Source: Scylla paramamosain (lineage: Eukaryota > Arthropoda > Malacostraca > Decapoda > Portunidae). From it: a stretch of 64,000 nt of DNA. Where the stretch lies: contig NC_087197.1 in assembly GCF_035594125.1 (NCBI RefSeq), positions 8,354,110 to 8,418,109 on the forward strand, in the 5' to 3' direction. Within the stretch, counting starts at the first letter, position 1. The number at the start of each line of letters is the position of its first letter. Position numbers and translations under genes: made by a program. The notes below the pieces were generated by a model that was not told the origin of the DNA, did not search any database, and worked only from the letters and a program-made list of their open reading frames with translations. Positions 38,990 to 52,030 of this stretch are shown piece after piece.

Positions 38990-40505
38990 ACATGCAAAGC
39001 CCCCCATATGAGGAAATTAAAGACATAAAAAGAAATATGTCTTTTCAATGTTTTTCAGCATATTAGGCACAAAACGATAAATAATAAGGAACTCACTCTA
39101 TGTGGGAATCCAAAAGAAAATTACTGAAAACGTGTCTTCTCAGTGTTTTACGTAGAAAAACTCTAAAACTGATACAAACCAACCAATATCAAGAAGCAGA
39201 ATAACATTACAAAAAATGTATATTTTGAGTGTTTTTGTGCTTGTTTCCTACAAAAAAATCGCGAAAATTGATACAAAGCATTCTATATTGGGAAACAAAG
39301 GGATATTGCAAGAAAAGTGTATAATGAATGTTTTATAGTTCAAAAAAGCCACAAGGCAAAAAACGCAAAAAACTCGTGTATATGCTGAAACTCTTGAATA
39401 ACACTCTTAATTGAGAAACAGAGCAACCTTACTAAATGCGTGTCAAAAACACTAAAAGGCAAGTTCTTCGCAAAAGTTGGTTGTATTCCCATGTAATGTG
39501 ATTGCCCTGCTTTTTAGTGCTTTATTGCCTAACACGCTCAAAAACACTCAAAGACACTTTTCTGGTAATGTCATTTTTTTCCCACATAAAGCTAGTTTCG
39601 CATGGAATTTGGGGTTTTGGTAACTAAGAATGTAAAATAACACTCAAAATACACGCATTTAGTAAGGTTGTTCTGTTTCTTGATTAAGAGTGTTATTCAT
39701 GAGTTTCAGTATTTTGGTATCTTAGAAACTTCTCCATACAGTCGAGTTTTTGCGTTTTTTGCCTTGTGATTCTGGTGAAACTATAAAACACTCATTATAC
39801 ACGTTTCTCGTTATGTCCTTTTTTTTCTTTTTACTTATATAGAGTGCTTTGCATATATTTTCGCATTTTTTTTATGTAACAAGCTCAAGAACACACAAAA
39901 TGTATGTTTTGGTAATGTTATTCTATTTCTTCATATTGGTTGGTTTGCATCTGTTTTAGCGTTTTTCTACGTAAATCTTTTAAAAGACACGTTTCCAATA
40001 ATATTGCTTTGGATTTCCATATAGAGGGACTTTCATATTATTTATCGTTTTGGTGCCTAAAATGTTTTTTGGTGCCTTTTGCCTCACAATATAGAGTTCT
40101 TTCCATCCATTTTCGCGTTTTTTGTAGGTAACAATATCAAAAACACTCAAAATATACCTTTTTGGTAATGTTATTCTATTTCTTCATTTTGGTTGGTTTG
40201 CATCCGTTTTAGCGTTTTCTACGGAAAACACCGAAAAGACGTGTTTTCAGTAATTTATTTTTGGATTCCCATATAGATTGACTTCCTTGTGTTTTATCGT
40301 GTTGTTTCCTAACATGCTGAAAAACCCTCATAAGTCAGTTTTCTGGCAAAGACGTTCAATTTTCCCATATAGGTGGCTTTGCATGCATTTTAGGGGTTTG
40401 GTACATAACAGTCCGAAAAAAAGGCTAAATGTAAATTTTTTGATAATGTTCTTATTTTATATAATTTCCTGAACTTTGCCCGAATTATGGCACCTCCTTA
40501 CCTGT
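38605..40505 (+). repeat. Extended HOR variant with internal inversion, long form
   Basis: Successive m9 landmarks are about 1.9 kb apart. The unit contains the longest inverted segment (38,990-39,447) and the m7-to-m5 jump near 40,058 (TAAAATGTTTTTTGGTGCC). It mirrors the reversed copy at 6,950-8,850. Confidence 0.8.
38990..39447 (-). repeat. Inverted satellite segment, long form
   Basis: About 457 bp of reversed m8, m7, m6, m5 and m4, without the m6/m5 deletion of the 20,410 and 32,815 copies. Both breakpoints match the other islands. It is probably closest to the ancestral inverted segment. Confidence 0.87.
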
Positions 40506-43500
40506 GAAGATAAATAAAAATGAAAAAAAAATATCGTATTTTTTTATTTATTTATTTATTTTTTCTCAATAAAGAGTGTAATTTGTGGCTTTTAGCTTTT
40601 TCGTACTTAATGAACTTAAAAACACTCACAATACACGTTTCTCGTAATGTCCTTTCGTTTCCCAAAAATAGGGTTCTTTGCATGCATTTAAGAGTTTTTA
40701 TTGGTAACATGATCAAAAACACTCAAAATACATGTTTTTGGTAATGTTATTCTGTGTCACCCTAAAGTGTATTTTGCATGCATTTTAGAGTTTTGGTATG
40801 TAAGGAGCTCAAATACACTTGAAGGCAAGTTCTTGTTAAAAATTGGTTTTATTTCAATGGAATGTCATTGCCCTGCTTTTTAGTGCTTTATTGCCTAACA
40901 CGCTCAAAAACACTCAAAAGACATTTTTCTGGTAATGTCATTTTTTTCCCACATAAAGAACATTATCATGTTTGGTTTCGCATGCAATTTGGGGTTTTGG
41001 TAACTAAGGATGTGAAAAGCACTCAAAATACACGCAATTAGTAAGATTGTTCTGTTTCTCAATTAAAAGTGTTGTTCCAGAGTTTCAGCATTTTGGAATG
41101 TAAGAAACTTCTCTATATACACGAGATTTTGCGTTTTTTGCCTTGTAGTTCTTGTGAAACTATAAAACACTCATTATACACGTTTCTCGTAATGTCCTTT
41201 TGCTTCCCAATATAGAGAGCTTTCCATCTATTTTCGCTTTTTTTGTAGGTAACAATTTCAAAAACACTCAAAATATACCTTTTTAGTAACGTTTTTCTAT
41301 TTCTTTATATTGGTTGGTTTGCATCCGTATTAAAATTTTTCTACGAAAAACACCGAAAAAAACACGTTTTTAGTAATATTGTTTTGGATTCCCATATAGA
41401 TTGACTTCCATGTTATTTATCGTGTTGGTTCCTAAGATGCTGAAAAACTCTCATAAGACCGTTTTCTGGCAAAGACGTTTCATTTCCCCATATAGGTGGC
41501 TTTGCATGCACTTTAGGGGTTTGGTACATAATAGTCCGAAAAAAAACTAAAGAACTTTTTTGATAATGTTCTTATTTCACATAATTTCATGAATTTTGCC
41601 CGAGTTTTGGCATCTCGGTACCTGTGAAGATGAATAAGAAAGAAAAAAAATATCGTATTTTTTTTTATTTATTTATTGTTTCTCAATAAAGAGTGTTATT
41701 TGTGGCTTTTAGCTTTTTGGTAATTAATGAACTTAAAAACACTCATAATACACGTTTCTCGTAATCTCCTTTCCTTTCCTAAAAATAGAGTTCTTTGCAT
41801 GTATTTTAGCGTTTTCATTGGTAACATGATCAAAAACACTCAAAATATATGTTTTTGGTAATATTATTCTGTTTCACCATAAAGAGTGTTTTGCATGCAT
41901 TTTAGTGTTTTGGTATATAAGGAGCTCAAAAAACACGTAAAGGCAAGTTCTTGGTAAAAATTCGTTTTCCTCCAATGTAATGTGATTGCCTTCCTTTTTA
42001 GTGCTTTATTGCCTATCACGCTAAAAAAGACTCATAAGACACTTTTCTGGTAAAGTCTTTTTTTTTCCCACAAATCTATTTTCGCATGCAATTTGGGGTT
42101 TTGGTAACTAAGAATGTGAAAAGCACTGAAAATACACGCATTTATTAAGGTTGTTCTGTTTCTAAATTAGGAATGTTATACATAAGTTTCAGCATTTTTG
42201 TATCTAGGAAACCTCTCCATATACACGAGATTTTGCGTTTTTTGCCTTGTGGTTCTTTTGAACTATAAAACACTCATTATACACTTTTCTTGCAATGTCC
42301 TTTTGTTTTTCAATATAGTGTGCTTTGCATCAATTTTTGCGTTTTTCGTAGGTAATAAGCTCAAAAACACTCAAAATATACCTTTTTAGTAACGTTTTTC
42401 TATTTCTTTATATTGGTTGCTTTGCATCCGTTTTAGCGTTTTTCTACGTAAAACACTGAGAAGACACGTTTTCAGTAACTTTGTTTTGGATCCCCATATA
42501 GAGGTGAGTTCCTTATTATTTATCGTTTTGGTGCTTAACATGCTAAAAAACACTCAAATCACAGATTTCTGATAAAGTCGTTAATTTTTTTTTCATATAG
42601 GAGGCTTTGCATGCACTTTAGGGTTTGGTACATGACAATTCGAAAAAAAAAGCTGAAATTAACTTTTTTTATAATATTCTTTTATCATAGGATTGCCCTG
42701 AATTTTCCCAGAATTTTGGCATCTCGGTACTATGAAGATGAATAACAAAAAAAAAAAAAATCCATTTTTTTATATATTTTTTTTATTTTTTTTTTTATTT
42801 TCTGAATAGTGTTATTTGTGGGTTTTAGCTTTTTGGTACTTAAAGAACTTAAAAAAAACACTCATAATACACGTTTCGTGATGTCCTTTTGTTTCCCAAA
42901 CATAATGTTCTTTGCATGTATTTAAGCGTTTTTATAGATAACATGATCAAAAAACGCTCAAAATATATGTTTTTGGTAATATTATTTTGTTTCTCCATAA
43001 AATTTGTTTTGCATGCGTTTTAGCGGTTTGTTATATAAGGAGCTCAAAAACACTTAAAGGCAAGTTTTTGGTGTAAATTGGTGTTATTGTAATGTAATTT
43101 CATTGCCGTGCTTTTTAGTGCTTTATTGCCTATCACGCTCAAAAACACTTAAAAGACACTTTTCTGGTAATGTCATTTTTTTCTTACATGAAGGTGGTTT
43201 CGCATGTAATTTGGGGTTTTGATAACTAAGAATGTGAAAAGCACGCAAAATACAAGCATTTAGTAAGGTTGTTCTGTTTCTCAGTTAAGAGTGTTATTCA
43301 TGAGTTTCAGCTTTTTGGTATCTAGGAACATTCTCCATATACACGAGTTTTTGTGTTTTTTGCCTTTTGGTTCTTTTGAACTACAAAAACTCATTATACA
43401 CTTTTCTTGCAAAGTCCTTTTGTTTTCTTATGTAGAGTGCTTTGCATCAATTTTCCCGTTTTTTTGTAGGTAACAAGCACAAAAACACTCAAAATATACC

Positions 43501-46500
43501 TTTTTGGTAATGTTTTTCTATTTGTTGATATTGGTTGGTTTGCATCCGTTTCAGCGTTTTTCTACGTAAAACACTGAAAAGACACGTTTTCAGCAATTTT
43601 GTTTTGGATTCTCATATAGGGTGAGTTCCTTATTATTTATCGTTTTGGTGCCTAACATGCTGAAAAAACACTCAAAAAACAGATTTCTGGTAAGGTCGTT
43701 TAATTTCCTCATATAGGAGTCTTTCGATGCACTTTAGGGTTTGGTATATAACAATCCGAAAAAAAGCTAAAATTAACTTTTTTGATAATTTTCTTTGATC
43801 ATATAATAGCCCTGAATTTTCCCAGAATTTTGGAATCTCGGTACCTATGAAGATGAATAACAAAAAAAAAAAATCCTATTTTTTTATTTTCTTACTTTTT
43901 TTTTCTAAATAAAGAGTGTTATTTGTGGGTTTTATCTTTTTGGTACTTAAGGAACTTAAAAACACTTATAATACACATTTCTCGTAATGTCCTTTCGTTT
44001 CGCAAACATAAGGTTCTTTATATGTATTTAAGCCTTTTTATAGATAACATGATCAAAACCCAAAAAATATATGTTTTTGGTAATTTTATTGTTTCTCCAT
44101 AGAAGGTGTTTTGCATGCGTTTTAGCGTATTGGTATGTAATGAGCTCAAAAACACTTAAAGGCAAGTTCTTGGTAAAAGTTGTTTTTATTCCTATGTAAT
44201 GTTATTACCCTGCTTTTTAGTGCTTTATTGCCTAACACGCTCAAAAACACTCAAAAGACACTTTTCTGGTAATATCATTTATATCCCACATAAAGCTAGT
44301 TTTGCATGGAATTTGGGAATTTCGTAACTAAGAATGTGAAAAAAAACTCAAAACACAGGCATTAATAAGATTTTTCTATTTCTTAATTAAAAGTGTTATT
44401 GATGAGTTTCAGCATTTTCGTAGGTAAGAATCTTTTCTAATACACACATTTGGTAAGGTATTTCTGTTTCAAAATTAAAAGTGTTATTCATGAGTTTCAT
44501 CTTTTTGGTATGTAAGAAACTTTTTTTAGTTTTTTACCTTGTGGTTCTTGTCAAACTATAAAACACTCATACACGTTTCTCGTAATGTCCTTTTCTTTGC
44601 CAATATAAAGTGCTTTCCATCCATTTTTTGCTTTTTTTGTAGGTAACAAGCTCAAAAACACATCAAAATATATCTTTTTGGTAATGTTATTGTATTTCTT
44701 CTTATTGGTTGGTTTACATCCATTTTAGCGTTTTTTTAAGTAAATCACTGAAAAGACACGTTTTCAGTAATATTGTTGAAATTGCTGAAAAACACTCAAA
44801 AGACAGGTTTCTGGTAAAGTCGTGTAATTTCCCCATATAGATGGATTTGCATGCACTTCAGGGTTTGTACATAACTCCGGAAAAAGGCTAAAATTATTTT
44901 TTTTATAAAGATTTTTTTTACAAAATTTCCATGAATTTTGCCAGAATTTTGGCATCTCGGTACCTATGAAGATGAATAACAAAAAAAAAAGTTTTTTTTT
45001 CTCTCTATAAAGAGTGTTATTTGTGGGTTTTAGCTTTTTGGTACTTAAGGAACTTAAAAACACTCATAATACACGATTTTCGTAATGTCCTTTTGTTATA
45101 CAAACATAGGGTCCTTTACATGTATTTAAGCGTTTTTATAGGTTACATAAAAAAAAAACTCAAAATACATGTTTTTTGTAATGTTATTCTGTTTCTCCAT
45201 AAAGGGTGTTTTGCATGCTTTTTAGCGATTTGGTATGTAAGGAGTGAAAAAACACTTAAAGGCAAGTTCTTCGTAAAAGTTGGTTTTATTCCCATGTAAT
45301 GTGATTGTTCTGCTTTTTAGTGCTTTGTTGCATATCACGCTCAAAAACACTAAAAAGACACTTTTTTGGTAATGTCATTTTTTTTCCACATAAAGGTAGT
45401 TTCGCATGTAATTTGGGATTTTCGTAACTAAGAATGTGAAAAACACTCAAAATACACCCATTTGGTAAGGTAGTTCTGTTTCTCAATTGAAAGTGTTATT
45501 CATGCATTTCAGCATTTTGGTATGTAAGAAACTTCTCTATATACACTAATTTTTTCGTTTTTTGCCTTGTGGTTCGTGTGAAACTATAAAACACTCATTA
45601 TACACGTTTTTCGTAATGTTCTTTTATTTCCCAATATAGAGTGCTTTCCATCCATTTTCGCATTTTTTGTAGGTAACAAGCTGAAAAACACTCAAAATAT
45701 ATCTTTTTGGTAATGTTATTGTATTTCTTCATATTGGTTGGTTTGCATCCGTTTTAGCGTTTTTCTTCGTAAATCACTGAAAAGACACGTTTGTTGAAAT
45801 TGCTGGAAAAAACACTCAAAAGACAGATTTCTGGTAAAGTCGTGTAATTTCCCCATATAGTTGGCTTTGCATGCACTTCTGGGTTTGGTACGTAATTCCG
45901 GAAAAAGCTAAAAAAATTTTTTTATAATGTGTTTTTTTACATAATTTCCCTGAATTTTGCCTGAATTTTGGCATCTTCATACCTATTTAGATGAATAACA
46001 AAAAAAAATATATTTTTTTAGTTATTTATTTTTTCTCTATTTGTGGGTTTTTGTTTTTTGGTACTTAAGTAACTTAAAAACATAATACACGATTTTCGTA
46101 ATGTCCTTTCGTTTCACAGACATAGGGTTCTTTGCATGTATTTAAGCGTTTTTATAAGTAACATGATCAAAAACACTTAAAACACATGTTTTTTGTAATG
46201 TTTTTTCTGCTTCTCCATAGAGGAGTGTTTTGCATGCGTTTTAGCGTTTTGGTATGTAAGGAGCTCAAAAACACATAATGGCAAGTTCTTGGTCAAAGTT
46301 GGTTTTATACCCATGTAATGTGATTGCCCTGCTTTCTAGTGCTTTATTGCCAAACACGCTTAAAAACACTCCAAAGACACTTCTGGTAATGTCATTTTTT
46401 TCTCACATAAAGCTAGTTTCGCATGCTTTTTGGGATTTTGCTAACTAACAATGTGAAAAACAATGAAAATACACGCTTTTGGTAAGATTGTTCTGTTTCT

Positions 46501-49500
46501 CAATTAAGATTGTTATTCATGAGTTTCAGCATTTGGTATCTAAGAAACTTCTTTATATACACAAGTTTCAGCGCTTTTTGCCTTGTGGTTCTTGTGAACC
46601 ACAAGTTTTTTTGCTCGAAAATAATAAGACACTCATTATACACGTTTCTCGTAATGTCCTTTTCTTTCCCAATAGGGAGTGCTTTGCATCCATTTTCACC
46701 TTTTTTGTAGGTAACCAGCTCAAAAATACTGAAAATATAGTTTTTTTTGTAACGTTATTCTATTTTTTTTTCATATTGGTTGGTTTGCATCCGTTTTAGC
46801 GTTTTTCTACGTAAAACACCGAAAAGACACGTTTTCAGTAATTTTGTTTTGGATTCCCATATAGAGTGACTTCCATGTTATTTATCGTTTTGGTGCCTAA
46901 CAAGCTGAAAAACACTCATAAGACAGTTTTCTGGCAAAGACGTTTGATTTCCCCATATAGGTGGCTTTGCATGCACTTTATGGTTTGCTACATAACAGTC
47001 GAGAGAAAAAAAGCTAAAATTAACTTTTTTGATAATGTTCTTATTTCAGAAAATTTCATGAATTTTGCTTGAATTTTGGCACCTCGGTACCTGTGAAGAT
47101 GAATAAGAAAGAAAAAAAATATCATATTTTTTTATTTATTTATTTATTTTTTCTCAATAGAGAGTTATTTGTGGCTTTTAGCTTTTTGGTACTTAATGAA
47201 TTTAAAAATACTCATAATACACGTTTCTCGTAATGTCCTTTCGTTTCCCACAAATAGGGTTCTTAGCATGTATTTAAGCGTTTTTATTGTTAACATGATC
47301 AAAAACACTCAAAATACATGTTTTTGGTAATGTTATTCTGTTTCTCCATAAAGTGTGTTTTGCATGTGTTTTAGCGTTTTGGTATATAAGGAGCTCAAAA
47401 ACACTTAAAGGCAAGTTCTTGGTAAACATTGGTTTTATTCCCATGTAATGTGATTGCCCTTCTTTTTAGTGCTTTACTGCCTATCACGCTCAAAAACACT
47501 CAATAGACACTTTTCTGAAAATGTTTTTTTTTTTTACCACATAAAGCTGGTTTCGCAAGAATCTGAAAAGCACTCAAAATACACGCATTTAGTAAGGTTT
47601 TTCTGTTTCTCAATTAAGAGTGTTATTCATGAGTTTCGGCATTTTGGTATCTAGGAAACTAGCTAGTTTCGCATGTAATTTGTGATTTTCGTAAATAAGA
47701 ATGTGAAAAACACTCAAAATACACACATTTTGTAAGGTAATTCTGTTTCTCAATTAAAAGTGTTATTCATGAGTTTCATCATTTTTGTATCTAAGAAACT
47801 TCTCTAGGTACAGAAATTTTTGCGTTTTTTGCCTTTTGGTTCTTGTGGAACTATAAAACACTCATTATACACGTTTCTCAGAATGTCCTTTTGTTTTGCA
47901 ATACTTTGCATCCATTTTTGCATTTTTTTAGGTAACAAGCTCAAAAACATTCAAAATATAAATTTTTGGTAATGTTATTCTATCTCTTCATATTGGTTGG
48001 TTTGCATCCTTTTTAGCGTTTTTCTACGTAAAACACTGAAAAGGCACGTTTTCAGTAATATTGTTTTGGATTCCCATATTGATTGACTTCCATGTTATTA
48101 TCGTTTTGGTGCCTAACATACTGAAAAACACTCAAAAGTAAGGTTTCTCGTAAAGTCGTTTAATTTCCTTATGTAGATGGCTTTACATTCACTTAAGAGT
48201 TTGGTACATAACATTCCGAAAAAAAAGCTAAAATTAACTTTCTTGATAATATTTTTTATCACATAATTGCCCAGAATTTTCCCAGAATTTTGGCATCTCG
48301 GTATCTATGAAGATGAATAATAAAAAAAAATAAAAATTGCCGTTTTTTTATATATTTATTTATTTTTTCTTTATAAAGAGTGTTATTTGTAGGTTTTAGT
48401 TTTTTGGTTCTTAAGGAACTTAAAAACACGTTTCTCGTAATGAACGTTTCTCGTAATGTCCATTCGTTTCCGAAACATAGGGTTCTTTGCATGTATTTTC
48501 GCGTTTTTATAGGTAGCATGATCAAAAACACTCAAAATACATGTTTTTTGTAATGTTATTCTAATTCTCCATAAAGGGTGTTTTGCATTCGTGTTAGCGT
48601 TTTGGTATGTAAGGAGCTAAAAAAAACTTAAAGGCATGTTCTTGGTAAAAGTTGGTTTCATTCCCATGTAATGTTATTGCCCTGCTTTTTAGTGCTTTAT
48701 TGCCTAACACGCTCAAAAACATTCAAAGTCACTTTTCTGGTAATGTCATTTCTTGCCAACATAAAGCTAGTTTTACATGCAATTTGGGGTTTTGGTAAAT
48801 AAGAATGTGAAAAACACTCAAAATACACGCATTTCGTAAGGTTGTTATGTTTCTCATTTAAGAGTGTTATTCATGAGTTTCAGCATTTTGGTAACTAAGA
48901 AACTTCTCCATATACACGAGTTTCTGCGTTTTTTGCCTTGTGGTTCTTGTGAAACTATAAAACTCTCATTATTCACGTTTCTCGTAATGTCCTTTTGTTT
49001 CCCAATATAGAGTGCTTTGCATCCTTTTTCGCGTTTTTTGTAGGTAACAAGATTAAAAACACTCAAAATATACCATTTTGGTAATATTCTATTTCTTCAT
49101 ATTTGTTGGTTTGCATCCGTTTTAGCGTTTTTCTACCTAAAACACAGAAAAGACACGTTTTCAGTATTTTGTTTTGGATTCTCATATAGAGTGACTTCCA
49201 AATTATTTATCGTTTTGATGCCTAACAAGCTGAAAATCACTCAAAAGATAGGTTTCTGGTAAAGTCGTTTAATTTCCTCATATAGGTGGCTTTGCATGCA
49301 CTTTAGGGTTTGGTAAATAACAGTCCGTAAAAAAGATAAAATTAATTTTTTTGATAATGATCTTTTATCACATAATTGCCCTGAATTTTGCCAGAATTTT
49401 GGCATCTCGGTACCTATGAAGATGAATAAAAAAAATAAAAAAATTCCTGTTTTTCTATTTATTTATTTATTTTTTCTGAATAAAGAGTGTTACTTGTGGG

Positions 49501-50386
49501 TTTTAGCTTTTTGGTTCTTAAGGAACTGGAAAACACTCATAATACACGTTTCTCTAATATCCTTTCCTTTCCCAAACATAAGGTTCTTTGCATGTATTTA
49601 AGCGTTTTTTATAAATAACATGATTAAAAAACACTTAAAATACCTGTTGTTGGTTATGTTATTTTCTTTCTATATAAAGTGTGTTTTGCATTCGTTTTAG
49701 CGCATATAAGGAGCTGAAAAACACTTAAAGCCAAGTTCTTCGTAAACGTTGGTTTTATTCCATGTGATGTGATTGCCCTACTTTTTAGTGCTTTATTGCC
49801 TAACACTCAAAAACACTCAAAAGACACTTTTCTGGTAATGTCATTTTTTTCCCACATAAAGCTTTATTCGCATGGAATTTCGTTTTTTTTTTAACTAAGA
49901 ATGTGAAATAACACTCAAAATACACGCATTTAGTAAGCTTGTTCTGTTTTTCTATTAAGAGTTTTATTCATGAGTTTCAGCATTTAGGTATCTAAGAAAC
50001 TTCTACATGTATACGAGTTTTTGTGTTTTTTGCCTTGTGGATCTTGTGAAAGTATAAAACACTCATTATACACATTTCTCGTAATGTCCTTTTGTTTCCA
50101 AATATAGAGTGCTTTGCATGCATTTTCGCGTTTTTTTGTAGGTAACAAGTTCAAAAACACTCAAAATATACGTTTTTGGGGATGTTTTTTCTATTTCTTC
50201 GTATTGGTTGGTTTGCATCCGTTTTAGCGTTTTTCTACGTAAAACACTGAGAAGGCATGTTTTCAGTAATTTTGTTTTGGATTCCCATATTGAGTTACTT
50301 CAATGGTATTTATCGTTTTGGTGCCTAACATGCTAAAAACACTCAAAACACAGGTTTCTTGTAAAGTCGTTTAATTTCCATATATA
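39448..50386 (+). repeat. Satellite array, plus orientation, most regular HOR stretch
   Basis: HOR landmarks at about 40,505, 41,625, 42,735, 43,850, 44,970, 45,990, 47,095, 48,310 and 49,420, mostly 1,100-1,120 bp apart. Shortened m7 copies occur at about 44,765-44,805 and 45,790-45,830. A distinctive insertion with TTGTGAACCACAAG occurs at about 46,593. Near 47,655 a jump in m4 (AGGAAACTAGCTAGTTTCGC) returns to m3, adding about 100 bp of duplicated monomer. No gene is visible. Confidence 0.93.
48550..49652 (+). repeat. Representative 1.1-kb higher-order repeat unit
   Basis: Counting from one GTAATGTT-like monomer start to the equivalent point one unit later gives 1,103 bp. Internal monomer starts are at about 48,550 (m1), 48,645 (m2), 48,740 (m3), 48,836 (m4, extended to 148 bp), 48,984 (m5), 49,081 (m6), 49,164 (m7), 49,259 (m8), 49,353 (m9 and m10 together, 201 bp, with the A-run/TTTA tract between them) and about 49,554 (m11). 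Steps are mainly 94-99 bp. The most conserved boxes are TTTGCATGC, TTTTAGCGTTTTGGTA, and CTCAAAAACACTCAAAATAC near the monomer ends. Confidence 0.88.
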
Positions 50387-51229
50387 GGTGGCTTTCCATG
50401 CACTTTAGGGTTTGGTACATAACAGTCCGAAAAATAATCTAGAATTAACTTTTTTTATAATGTTCTTTTTTCCACATAATTTCCCTGAATTTTGCCAGAA
50501 TTTTGGCATCTTGGTACCTATGAAGATGAATAACAAAAAAAAAAAAATTGCTATTTTTTATTTATTTATTTTTTTCTCTATAAAGAGTGTTATTTGTGGG
50601 TTTTAGCTTTTTGGTACTTAAGGAACTTAAAAACAGTCATAATACACGTTTCTCATAATGTCCTTTCGTTTCCGAAATATAGGGTTCTTTGCATGTATTT
50701 AAGCGTTTTTATAGGTAACTTGATCAAAAACACTCAAAATACATGGTTTTTGTAATGTTTTTCTGTTTCTCCATAAAGGGTGTTTTGCATGCGTTTTAGC
50801 GTTTCAATATGTAAGGAGCTAAAAACACTTAAAAGCAAGTACTTGGTAAAATTTGGTTTTATTTCCATGTAATGTGATTGCCTGCTTTATAGTGCTTTAT
50901 TGCCTAACACGCTCAAAAACACTCAAAAGACACTCTTCTGGTAATGTCATTTTTTTTTCCACATAAAGCTATTTTCGCATGCAATTTGCGGTTTTGGTAA
51001 CTAAGAATGTGAAAAACACTCAAAATACACACATTTGATAAGCTCTCTATCTCAATTAAGAGTGTTATTCATGAGTTTCAGCGTTTTGGTACCTAAGAAT
51101 CTTAAAAACACTCATAATGCACGTTTCTCGTAATGTCGCTCTTTTTCTTCATATTGGGTGCTTTGCATGCATTTTGGCATTTTTTTTCACGTAATAGCTG
51201 AAAAACACTGAAAATACACGCTTTTGGTA

Positions 51230-52030
51230 ATAAGAACATAAAAACATAAGAAATAAGTAAATCTGCAAGAAGAATCTGCTATTATTGACTCCATTATTTG
51301 ACATTCAACAGAAGTTAAGCTGACAGGTTAGACGTTAAAGTTTTATCTCCTTTCTTAAAGGTAGGTACTATATTCGCCTGCCTCCGAATTACCGATACCT
51401 CACATGACTAAAGTGATTTCCTAAGGACAGAAACTAACAGATTACTTATAACCTTTTTCCTTTCCTTAAATACTGTGGAATATATTTCATCTGGTCCTGG
51501 TGACTTGAACTTTTCAACTTATCTATCTCCTGTTCCACTATCTCTTTTAGTTATGGTAATATCTGTCAGCTTCTCATCCTCTTCTATTCTAAATATCTTC
51601 TCACTATTCGGCAAATCCTGCATGTTTTCCTGGGCAAAGACAATTAAAAAATACTCGCTCACAATTTTACTAATCTCCTCTCAACAACTAATCAGGTCCC
51701 ATTCTGCTGTCTTTAAGGAACTATTGTTTCTTTATTCTTCGTCTTATATGCCTGATAAAATCCCTTAAGGTCCATCTTCGCTTGGCTGGCTATTTTTAAT
51801 TCATAACTGTTTTTAGCTTTCCTTGTTAAACTCCTGACTTTTCTAATTCATTATATTATGGCCTTAAAACCACTTCCCCTGTCTTTAATCTCATATATAC
51901 TTCTCCTTCGCCCTATGTAGTGTTTTAACCTCAGTCATCCATTTAGGATCATTCTTCTGCGATCTTTTTCTTCTGTAAGGGATGTTCCCTAACTTTCCTG
52001 AATGTAATTTATCAACGAAATATTTATTTC
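51230..52030 (-). mobile_element. Decayed CR1/L2-like non-LTR retrotransposon fragment, fullest copy
   Basis: The minus strand, read across several frames and stops, gives an ordered set of CR1/L2-type linker and RT motifs: NDPKWMTEVKTLHRAKEKY (about 51,926-51,957 and on), FYQAYKTKNKE (about 51,745-51,775), KIVSEYFLIVFAQENM (about 51,625-51,672), DEKLTDITITKREI (about 51,545-51,590), then after a frameshift KSPGPDEIYSTVFKE (about 51,465-51,510), and after another break IVPTFKKGDKTLTSN (about 51,325-51,370). In intact elements these precede the RT catalytic core, which is absent. The minus-strand 3' end (ACATAAGAAATAAG near 51,250) is A-rich and resembles a tail. The fragment is a non-functional pseudogene carried along as part of the super-unit. 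Plus-strand frames beginning MEYISSGPGD are its antisense shadow. Confidence 0.88.

Noticed and set aside
51475..51768. Plus-strand frame beginning MEYISSGPGD, repeated in all super-units
   Set aside because: It is the antisense of a decayed RT fragment; the minus strand gives recognisable motifs (KSPGPDE, KKGDK, WMTEVK). Copies 2-4 change its C-terminus by deletion without preserving the frame.
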